From: an uncultured Bacteroidota bacterium
Lineage (GTDB): Bacteria; Bacteroidota; Bacteroidia; Flavobacteriales; Flavobacteriaceae
NCBI GenBank assembly: GCA_903920835.1
Contig: CAIXNQ010000014.1
Span: 1 to 6,120 of the forward strand
Direction: 5' to 3'
DNA: 6,120 nucleotides
The position numbers were made by a program, and so were the translations under genes. Positions within the stretch are counted from its first letter, which is position 1; each line of letters opens with the position of its first letter. Below are positions 1-5,905 of this stretch, one piece after another. The notes beneath the pieces are model-generated. The model was not told the DNA's origin, made no database searches, and saw only the letters and a list, made by a program, of their open reading frames with translations.

Positions 1-115
1 CCAAACAACTTTCAATAATAATCAAGTAAATGTGACGCAACTTTCGACAGGAGTCTATTTAATTGAAGGATATTCGGGAGAAAGAAAATTTCAAACGAAA
101 TTTATTAAGCAGTAG
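1..115 (+). CDS. 3' end of a secreted protein with a T9SS C-terminal sorting tail (partial)
   Basis: Reading from base 2, 37 codons are open and end at TAG 113-115. The peptide contains NVTQLSTGVYLIEG and finishes KFQTKFIKQ. This is the typical last stretch of the type A T9SS sorting domain (TIGR04183-like): a V-x-x-L-x-x-G-x-Y-x-(I/V) strand, a short turn, then a basic K-F-I-K end. In this family the tail directs a Sec-exported protein through the outer membrane, where it is cleaved and the protein is released or anchored at the surface. The cargo part lies left of the window, so its activity cannot be told. The gene converges on the DUF255 gene with 15 bp between the stop codons, and no hairpin terminator is visible in that gap. 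The short length is the main source of doubt. Confidence 0.82.
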   Translation, partial: QTTFNNNQVNVTQLSTGVYLIEGYSGERKFQTKFIKQ

Positions 116-130
116 ATTTACATTTTTAGA

Positions 131-2143
131 TTAAGTAATTACTTGAATTAAAGTATCTAAATCCGAAATGGGCAATTGACAAATTTTATTTTCACATACA
201 TAAAACAAAGATTTGTTGTCAATAAAACGCTCTTTTAGCAATGGAATTTGACTTTCGCTATTAGTACCCGCAATGATTAAATTGGGTCTGTATTCTTCAT
301 TTATTTTTTTAATATTCAAAACTGCATCTTGACTGCAAACACCGACTTCTTTTTGAGTTGCGTCAAAGTTCATAAAAACGTTCATCCAGTTTGAAAATGC
401 AGAAGGATAATCTATTGATGGAATAATTTTTTGAAGCATTTTTTCTACCGTTCGCTCATAGTACGAATTGTTGTAATAACGAGAAAGTCGGAACAAATTA
501 TCGCTCATGACCGAATTTGAAGCAGGAATTACGTTATCTTCTAATTCAAAATGTTCTGCAATTAGTGCATCATCTAGTCGTGATGTAAACCTAAAAAATC
601 CTTTTGTTGCATCTAAAAAATAATCAAAAACATAGTCCGTTAGTTGTTTTGAATGCTGCAACAAAGTTTCGTCTAAAGTAACTTCATACAAATTAATAAA
701 TGCCTGAATTGTTAGCGCATAATCTTCAAGGTAGCCATTAATGCTCGTCGTTCCGTTTTTGTAATTTCGCCATAAATTTCCTTCGGGTGACCAAAGTTTT
801 TTACATATAAAGTCGGCATTTTGAAGTGCTAAATCTAAGTAGTGTTCGTCATTTAGAGCTTTATAAGCATCTGTAAGTCCTTTTATAATTAAGGCATTCC
901 AAGAAGTCAAACATTTGTCGTCAAGTCTGGGTTTGTTTCGTTTTGAACGAACATCATACAGTAATTTTTCCCAATGTTTTTTCTTGATTTGAAGCTCTTT
1001 TTCAGAGCAATTTAATTTATTTACAACTTCCGAAAGGGATTCTTTTTGAATTAAAACATAATTGTCATGTTCCCAAAAACCAAAATCATTGATATTAAAA
1101 AGCTCCGAAAACCAATCAAAATCTTCTTTTAAAATTGACTGTAATTCGGTTTTCGTCCAAACATAAAATGCGCCTTCTTCTAAATGATTTTCGGCAGTTA
1201 AACTATCAGCATCAAGGGCAGAGTAGAAACTTCCTTCAGTAGTGAGCCATTCTTTTTCAATAAATTGAATTGTTTTTTCGATTACTTCTCGATACAGTTC
1301 GTTTTTAGTCAATCGATAGGCATCGGCATACAAACTAAGCAATTGACCATTGTCATAAGCCATTTTTTCAAAATGAGGCACGTGCCATTTCAAATCGACC
1401 GAGTAGCGAGAAAACCCACCATCAAGAGTGTCAAACAAACCGCCATAGGCCATTTTTGTTAATGTTAAATCAACAAATTCTAGAAGTTTTTGATCATTAT
1501 TTTGAAAACCATAACGCATCAAAAAAGCATAATTGTTGGGCATCATAAATTTAGGTGCACGTGCCATGCCGCCAAATTCCCAATCGAAACTTTTTTTCCA
1601 CTTTTCAATCAAAGGATCTAATATATCTTGTGACAAATCTGTAGTTTCAGGAGTGTCAATAAGTGCTAAAGAGGCAATTCCTTGTTGCAATTTATCGGCA
1701 TATTCCACCATTTTTGAGTAATCATTTTCATAGATTGACTGCAATTGTGCTAATGTTTTTATCCATTCTTCTTTTCGAAAATAAGTGCCACCCCATACCG
1801 GACGACCGTCTGGAAGGCAAACCACGTTCAATGGCCAACCGCCCCGACCAGTCATTATCTGAATTGCTTTCATATAAACTGCATCAACATCTGGACGTTC
1901 TTCTCTATCGACTTTGATATTGATAAAATATTGATTCATTACCTCAGCAACTTCAAAATCTTCAAAACTTTCGTTCTCCATAACGTGACACCAATGACAA
2001 GCCGAATAACCTATACTGACAATAATTAACTGCTGATTTTCTTTGGCTTTTGCGAGAGTTTGAGAATTCCAAGCGTTCCAATAAATAGGATTGTTGGCGT
2101 GTTGCAACAAATAAGGACTGCTTTCTAGGTGAAGTAAATTCAT
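131..2143 (-). CDS. DUF255 thioredoxin-domain protein (YyaL / SPATA20 family)
   Basis: The 670-residue protein has the usual family length. Residues 1-165 or so form the thioredoxin-like DUF255 domain: SPYLLQHANNP near the N-terminus, the CHWC motif at 49-52 in the thioredoxin CxxC position, VDREERPD at 78-85, GRGGWP at 99-104 and GGTYF at 118-122. The rest matches the alpha/alpha toroid (six-hairpin glycosidase-like) part: GGMARAPKF at 191-199, WHVPHFEKMAYDN at 253-265, ALDADS at 309-314, EGAFYVW at 323-329, LDDKCLTSWNAL at 407-418, YLEDYA at 471-476 and DNVIPASNSV at 536-545. No signal peptide is seen, so it is probably cytoplasmic. The biochemical role of the family is not established; a thiol-redox role combined with binding or processing of an unknown, perhaps sugar-like, ligand is inference. 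The ATG start puts SPYLLQHANNP close to the N-terminus, as in relatives. The nifU terminator hairpin sits 14 nt upstream, so the gene needs either its own promoter or read-through. Confidence 0.95.
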   Translation of the reverse strand: MNLLHLESSPYLLQHANNPIYWNAWNSQTLAKAKENQQLIIVSIGYSACHWCHVMENESFEDFEVAEVMNQYFINIKVDREERPDVDAVYMKAIQIMTGRGGWPLNVVCLPDGRPVWGGTYFRKEEWIKTLAQLQSIYENDYSKMVEYADKLQQGIASLALIDTPETTDLSQDILDPLIEKWKKSFDWEFGGMARAPKFMMPNNYAFLMRYGFQNNDQKLLEFVDLTLTKMAYGGLFDTLDGGFSRYSVDLKWHVPHFEKMAYDNGQLLSLYADAYRLTKNELYREVIEKTIQFIEKEWLTTEGSFYSALDADSLTAENHLEEGAFYVWTKTELQSILKEDFDWFSELFNINDFGFWEHDNYVLIQKESLSEVVNKLNCSEKELQIKKKHWEKLLYDVRSKRNKPRLDDKCLTSWNALIIKGLTDAYKALNDEHYLDLALQNADFICKKLWSPEGNLWRNYKNGTTSINGYLEDYALTIQAFINLYEVTLDETLLQHSKQLTDYVFDYFLDATKGFFRFTSRLDDALIAEHFELEDNVIPASNSVMSDNLFRLSRYYNNSYYERTVEKMLQKIIPSIDYPSAFSNWMNVFMNFDATQKEVGVCSQDAVLNIKKINEEYRPNLIIAGTNSESQIPLLKERFIDNKSLFYVCENKICQLPISDLDTLIQVIT

Positions 2144-2157
2144 AAAGTAATTTGAAT

Positions 2158-2186
2158 AAAAAAGCGTTTCAGTTTAGAAACGCTTT
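2158..2186 (-). terminator. Intrinsic terminator of the nifU gene
   Basis: Two perfect 10-bp arms, aaagcgtttc (2161-2170) and gaaacgcttt (2177-2186), enclose the 6-nt loop agttta. Read leftward, the stem runs into six T (complement of A6 at 2158-2163), three of them inside the stem. It begins 8 nt after the nifU stop codon. This is a good rho-independent terminator for the minus strand. On the plus strand the stem is followed by GAAAATT, so it is unlikely to work in that direction. Confidence 0.85.
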
Positions 2187-2194
2187 GAAAATTA

Positions 2195-3094
2195 TTATAC
2201 GTTAACGGCTTCGACTTTAATTTCGGGGTCGTTCAGCATGTCTTTCAACATGTTTTCAATGCCGCTTTTTAAGGTAAATGTAGATGACGGACAACCATTG
2301 CAGGCACCTTGAAGAACTACTTTTACTCTTTTTTCGGCTGAATCAAACGAGTCGAAAACAATATTTCCACCATCGGCAGCGACTGCAGGTTTTACATATT
2401 CTTCGAGAATATTGATAATTTGCTGCGAAGTGGTGTCGAGACTGTCAAATGCTTTTTCTTTCTCTTGCTCTTTTTTAGAATCAATTACTACAAAAGATTC
2501 ATCGAGCACTGTGCCGCCATTTTCAATATATTCTTTAATGAAAGTTCGAAGTTCTAAAGTAATTTCAGACCATTCAGCCACTGCATATTTGGTTACAGAA
2601 ATATAATTTTCGTCAATAAATACTTCTTTAACGAATGGAAATTTAAACAATTCCTGTGCCAAAGGCGATGGTTTAGCTTCGTCTATATTTTTGAATTCAA
2701 CCGCATGTTTGGTGAGCATTCGGCTTACAACAAATTTCAATGCAGACGGATTGGGCGTTGTTTCGCCATAAACCGTAATGGGTTGTTTCTTTTTTGGGTT
2801 GTTATCGGTTTTAATGATAACGCCACCGTTTTCAACAAAAGTTTCAATTTGTTCAGCAACTGCTTCTTGAACATCACTCCATTCAACAATGCTAAATCTT
2901 TCGACTGCAATAAAATTTCCAGAGATATAGACTGTTTTTACAAACGGCAGGTAAAACAATTGTTGTGCTAATGGCGATTGTGTAGCTTCATCAATATTTT
3001 TGAATTCAAAACTTTCGTTTTGGGTAATAAAATCTGGAAACTCAAACTTAATAATTGCAGGATTTTGGGTTTCTTTTATGTTTAATTTAGGCAT
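2195..3094 (-). CDS. NifU-family Fe-S cluster scaffold/carrier with two Nfu_N domains
   Basis: The 299-residue protein has three modules. Residues 1-95 and 106-197 are two tandem Nfu_N-type domains; each contains FKNIDEA, SPLAQ, a PFVK strand and an ending ENGG. A charged linker near 206-216 (KKEQEKEKAF) follows. Residues 222-299 form the NifU C-terminal domain with PAVAADGGNIVF at 236-247 and the cluster-binding CNGC at 265-268, followed by PSSTFTLKSGIENML. In this family the CxxC pairs from two subunits hold a 4Fe-4S cluster that is passed to apo-proteins in the cytoplasm. The double Nfu_N arrangement is, to my knowledge, common in flavobacterial members. The two halves are still similar at DNA level (see the repeat entry). 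The ATG start is supported by a TAnnTTTG box just upstream. A strong terminator follows, so the gene probably ends its transcript. The exact client proteins are unknown. Confidence 0.95.
   Translation of the reverse strand: MPKLNIKETQNPAIIKFEFPDFITQNESFEFKNIDEATQSPLAQQLFYLPFVKTVYISGNFIAVERFSIVEWSDVQEAVAEQIETFVENGGVIIKTDNNPKKKQPITVYGETTPNPSALKFVVSRMLTKHAVEFKNIDEAKPSPLAQELFKFPFVKEVFIDENYISVTKYAVAEWSEITLELRTFIKEYIENGGTVLDESFVVIDSKKEQEKEKAFDSLDTTSQQIINILEEYVKPAVAADGGNIVFDSFDSAEKRVKVVLQGACNGCPSSTFTLKSGIENMLKDMLNDPEIKVEAVNV
2645..3009 (-). repeat. Internal duplication inside nifU (two 56-bp direct copies)
   Basis: Positions 2645-2700 and 2954-3009 align without gaps at 48 of 56 bases, 309 bp (103 codons) apart. 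Both end in the same 16 bases, atatttttgaattcaa. They encode the matching segments of the two Nfu_N domains, FKNIDEA(K/T)(P/Q)SPLAQ(E/Q)LF. The protein similarity extends over residues 31-91 against 134-194, so this is a domain duplication and not a mobile repeat. Confidence 0.85.
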
Positions 3095-3110
3095 GATTAA
3101 ATTTTTTAGG

Positions 3111-3118
3111 CAAATTTA
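3111..3118 (-). promoter_or_regulatory. Candidate -7 box upstream of nifU
   Basis: On the minus strand this reads TAAATTTG, an exact match to the Bacteroidota -7 consensus TAnnTTTG. It lies 16 nt before the nifU ATG, which would leave a leader of about 10 nt. No convincing TTTG is present at the -33 distance, and in such AT-rich DNA one exact 8-mer match is modest evidence. Confidence 0.45.
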
Positions 3119-3185
3119 GCAAACAATGTTTTACAGAAGACTTTTAAAAATAATTTTAAAGAATTAATTAACTTATTGGAGAAAA

Positions 3186-4952
3186 CTACTTGATGCTATC
3201 AATCCAATTATTAATTTTCTTTTCTAATAATGCGAGTGGCATTACGCCAGATTCAAGAACTTTTTGGTGAAATTGTTTGATGTCAAATCGTTTTCCGAGT
3301 TTGGTTTCGGCTTTATGGCGAAGATCTAAAATTTTAAGTTGACCAATTTTATATGATAATGCCTGCCCTGGAATTGCCATATAGCGTTCAATTTCGGCTG
3401 TAATGTTGGCTTCGGTTTCTGCTTCATTGTTAAGCGAATAAGCAATGGCTTGCTCTCGTGTCCAGCCTTTGCTGTGAATTCCTGTATCAACTACAAGTCT
3501 GATGGCGCGGTGCATTTCGTCATTGAGCATCCCTAAATATTGATACGGGTCTTGATAAAGTCCGAGTTCTTTGCCAAGACTTTCGCAATATAAAGCCCAG
3601 CCCTCGCCGTAAGCTCCAAACCAATTAAATTTTCTGAAATCGGGCAAAGTTGTGCTTTCTTGTTGCAATGAAATTTGAAAATGATGTCCCGGAATGGCTT
3701 CGTGCAGAAATAAATCTTCATCTTCAAGCACGTTGTAATTGGTAACATCTGGAATTGGAACATAAAAAATTCCTGGTCTCGAACCATCAGCAGCACCTTG
3801 CATATATTCGGCACTGGCGGTTTTTTCTCTAAAAGATTCTGTTCGGCGAATTTCAAACTTTGTTTTGGGTTGCAAGGCAAATAATTTATCTACATTTGGT
3901 TTGATTCGGGCGTATATTTTTTCGAAATTCGCAATAACCTCTTCGGGTTTGTGAAACGGTTTTAGTGCTGGTTTGTTGCGAACATCGTTCAAAAAATAGA
4001 TTAAATTTCCTTTAAAACCCAATTGAGTTTTCACTTTTTCCATCTCCGCATTCAAGCGCGCCACTTCTTTCAAACCCAATTCGTGAATTTCGGCAGCCGT
4101 CAAGTCTGTGGTTGTCCATTGTTTTATTAACGATTGGTATAATTTCGGACCAAAAGAAAGCGACCCGATACCACTTTCGGCACGACTTGAAGGCAGGTAT
4201 TCGTTCTTTAAAAAAAGTGCCATTTTGTGATATTGAGGCACAATTTTTTGATTGATAATTGCAGAATATTTTGCCGTAATTTCTTTTTTGGAATTTTCTG
4301 AAAACGAAGATGGCATTACTTTAATTGCGCCATAAAACGGGTTGTCTTCTATTTTCTGTGATTCCATTTCGGCAAATTGTGAAATCAATTTTTCCGTAAG
4401 TGCCTTTGGCAATACCACTTTTTGATTGATTCCTTTTTTTAAATAAACAATTGCGGAGTCAATCCAGACCGAATAAAGTTCTAATCTTTTGGCAAATTTA
4501 TTATAGTCGTTTTCGGTTTTAAACGGTTGTGCACTTGTTCCGCCAGCAAATTGCGCAAGGGTTAAATGAGTGCCCGAAAATTGATGAAGTGGCAACAAGT
4601 TCGTTGGTTGTTGCAGCATTTCTTTATTAATCATCAATTCCCATTTGATGATTTCAAAACTGTTTTGTTCTTCCTCTGAAAGGTTTTTGGGGTCAAATTT
4701 TTGAAGTTCTTTTTCATATTTTAATAAAAAAGCAGCTTGTTTTTTTCGATAGCTATCAGTCATTTCAAACTGCAATTGGTCATCAAATTGAGATTGTCCG
4801 TTTTGGGTGGCGTCTAGCGGATTGAGTTCGTTTTTGTCGTCGAAATAGTTTTTTGTAACTAACTTAAAATCAATTGAAGCATCGTTTTTTTTACAATTTG
4901 AAAATAGCAATAATGCTGCAAAAAAAGCGAGGAAAAAATATTGTTTTTTCAT
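3186..4952 (-). CDS. DUF885 family lipoprotein, putative zinc metallopeptidase
   Basis: The 588-residue protein begins with a lipoprotein-type signal: MKKQ, a hydrophobic stretch (FFLAFFAALLLFSN), then Cys20 in the lipobox-like FSNC, followed by KKND. It should therefore be exported and lipid-anchored, in the periplasm or at the outer membrane. The DUF885 hallmarks lie in the C-terminal half: GSRPGIFYVP at 390-399, HEAIPGHH at 417-424, GEGWALYCE at 449-457, RLVVDTGIHSKGWTREQAI at 485-503, and ETEANITAEIERYMAIPGQALSYKIG at 511-536. The HEAxPGHH motif and the following glutamate resemble a zinc-peptidase active site; the family is usually grouped with metallopeptidases, but the substrate is unknown. 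Length is normal. The gene lies 63 bp downstream of the DUF151 gene with a -7 box in between, so it may have its own promoter. No clear terminator follows; only AT-only inverted repeats are seen near 3141-3161. Confidence 0.92.
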   Translation of the reverse strand: MKKQYFFLAFFAALLLFSNCKKNDASIDFKLVTKNYFDDKNELNPLDATQNGQSQFDDQLQFEMTDSYRKKQAAFLLKYEKELQKFDPKNLSEEEQNSFEIIKWELMINKEMLQQPTNLLPLHQFSGTHLTLAQFAGGTSAQPFKTENDYNKFAKRLELYSVWIDSAIVYLKKGINQKVVLPKALTEKLISQFAEMESQKIEDNPFYGAIKVMPSSFSENSKKEITAKYSAIINQKIVPQYHKMALFLKNEYLPSSRAESGIGSLSFGPKLYQSLIKQWTTTDLTAAEIHELGLKEVARLNAEMEKVKTQLGFKGNLIYFLNDVRNKPALKPFHKPEEVIANFEKIYARIKPNVDKLFALQPKTKFEIRRTESFREKTASAEYMQGAADGSRPGIFYVPIPDVTNYNVLEDEDLFLHEAIPGHHFQISLQQESTTLPDFRKFNWFGAYGEGWALYCESLGKELGLYQDPYQYLGMLNDEMHRAIRLVVDTGIHSKGWTREQAIAYSLNNEAETEANITAEIERYMAIPGQALSYKIGQLKILDLRHKAETKLGKRFDIKQFHQKVLESGVMPLALLEKKINNWIDSIK

Positions 4953-5002
4953 AAAGTTTCTAGTTTAGAATTAATTGGACGGAAAAAATATTTTTGAAGA
5001 TA

Positions 5003-5010
5003 CAAAGCTA
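5003..5010 (-). promoter_or_regulatory. Candidate -7 box upstream of the DUF885 gene
   Basis: The minus strand reads TAGCTTTG, an exact TAnnTTTG match, 50 nt before the DUF885 ATG and 5 nt past the stop codon of the preceding gene. A start site near 4997 would give a leader of about 45 nt. The -33 region would lie inside the end of the DUF151 gene; no good TTTG is visible there. Confidence 0.5.
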
Positions 5011-5015
5011 ACAGA

Positions 5016-5624
5016 TTATCTCCTTGACATTTCGTCTCGGATTTCTGCGGCTTTTTCATAATCTTCATTTTGGACAGCTGTTGCTAACAAATCATTCAGT
5101 TCTGATAGCGTATAGTCTTGATATTGATTTGAAACTGGTTTTTTATTGTCGTCGTTTTCAACAATTCCAGTATCCATTAAAAAATCAAGTTCATTTTTAG
5201 AATTGGAATTTGAATCGAGATAAACACCTGCTTTGTCTAAAATGTTTTTATAAGTGAAAATCGGAGCTGAAAATCGCAGTGCAAGCGCAATAGCATCGGA
5301 GGTTCGGGCATCAATTATCTCTTCAATTTTGTCGCGTTCGCAAATGATTGTAGAATAAAAAACACCGTCAACGAGTTTGTGAATAATTACTTGTTTGACC
5401 ACTATATCAAAACGTTCGGCAAAATTTTTAAACAAATCGTGGGTCAAAGGACGTGGCGGTTTAATCTCTTTTTCTAAAGCAATTGCGATTGATTGCGCCT
5501 CAAAAGCACCAATAACTATAGGGAGTTTTCGGTCGCCATCGACTTCGTTTAAAATCAAAGCATAAGCGCCGTTTTGGGTTTGACTGTATGAAATTCCTTT
5601 GATGGTTAGTTTTACTAAACTCAT
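5016..5624 (-). CDS. Bifunctional nuclease family protein (DUF151/BFN) with C-terminal UVR motif
   Basis: The 202-residue protein carries a DUF151 (BFN) domain over residues 1-135 or so. Its conserved blocks are LPIVIGAFEAQSIAIAL at 34-50, RPLTHDL at 58-64 and DARTSDAIALALR at 105-117. A poorly conserved, Asn/Asp-rich linker (about 137-167) leads to a UVR (UvrB/UvrC) motif at about 171-202, with YTLSELNDLLATAV and NEDYEKAAEIRDEM. Plant members of the BFN family have reported RNase and DNase activity; bacterial members are named by homology only. The UVR helical hairpin mediates protein contacts in UvrB and UvrC, so a partner-binding role for the tail is inference. It is the first gene of the leftward set, with about 240 bp of AT-rich DNA upstream. 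The ATG choice fits the family N-terminus (short strand, then S-x-x-Q-x-G-A-Y-A-L). Confidence 0.93.
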   Translation of the reverse strand: MSLVKLTIKGISYSQTQNGAYALILNEVDGDRKLPIVIGAFEAQSIAIALEKEIKPPRPLTHDLFKNFAERFDIVVKQVIIHKLVDGVFYSTIICERDKIEEIIDARTSDAIALALRFSAPIFTYKNILDKAGVYLDSNSNSKNELDFLMDTGIVENDDNKKPVSNQYQDYTLSELNDLLATAVQNEDYEKAAEIRDEMSRR

Positions 5625-5861
5625 TTAGATTTTTGATTGTTGAATGTTGATTTTTGAGTTGTTTTAATTTGAATTTTCTTCAAAAACTTAATTCCAAAAA
5701 TCGTCAATCGTTAACGATATTCAATTAAATTGTTTTAATATTTGATTATCTAATAAAAGCAAAATTTGGATTGCAAAGTAACAAAAACTTTCTCTTTATT
5801 AACTCACCTTATATAAAAAAAGGATAAAACTTCATAGTTTTAATTATTGAATTTTTTAGAG
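5625..5861. other. AT-rich intergenic region upstream of the DUF151 gene
   Basis: No credible gene is seen here. The stretch must contain the leader and probably the promoter of the DUF151 gene. The nearest -7-like match on the minus strand is TTACTTTG (5774-5781), one base off TAnnTTTG, and would imply a leader of about 145 nt. A perfect 12-bp palindrome lies at 5707-5718 (separate entry). Several TTTTTGA/TTTTGA tracts near 5631-5660 are low complexity. Confidence 0.6.
5707..5718. promoter_or_regulatory. 12-bp perfect palindrome, possible operator
   Basis: The sequence atcgttaacgat is its own reverse complement. It lies 83 nt upstream of the DUF151 start codon, in DNA that is otherwise mostly A and T. 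A dimeric regulator site is possible, but no known motif is recognised and one 12-mer can arise by chance. Confidence 0.25.
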
Positions 5862-5903
5862 CTGTAGCAGTGAAATTCCGAACTGTAACAATGAAAACTT
5901 GAT
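5862..5903. repeat. Two degenerate 21-bp units at the edge of the tandem array
   Basis: Units 5862-5882 and 5883-5903 match each other at 14 of 21 bases. Both start ctgta and share tgaaa. They keep exactly the 21-bp phase of the GC-rich array that follows, yet their sequence is AT-richer and largely different from it. On the minus strand they encode FHCYSSE then FHCYSSK, with four third-position differences that leave the residues unchanged. Confidence 0.7.
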
Positions 5904-5905
5904 TT

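Noticed and set aside
133..144. Palindrome aagtaattactt over the DUF255 stop codon, as a bidirectional terminator
   Set aside because: It forms at most a 4-bp stem with an AATT loop, and no T tract follows on either strand.
1265..1917. Plus-strand ORFs of 62-84 codons opposite the DUF255 gene
   Set aside because: They are antisense shadows of a well-conserved coding region, with no domain or start signal.
2412..2971. Plus-strand ORFs opposite nifU
   Set aside because: They are antisense to conserved Nfu_N and linker codons and show no features of their own.
3141..3161. Inverted repeat after the DUF885 gene as a terminator
   Set aside because: The arms consist almost entirely of A and T with a bulge, and there is no GC-rich stem, so it is not distinguishable from AT-rich background.
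3533..3880. 115-codon minus-strand ORF
   Set aside because: It lies wholly inside the DUF885 gene in another frame, across its conserved motifs, and resembles no known protein.
4958..4970. Small inverted repeat ttcta-gtt-tagaa before the DUF885 start
   Set aside because: A 5-bp AT-rich stem is too weak to call a regulatory hairpin.
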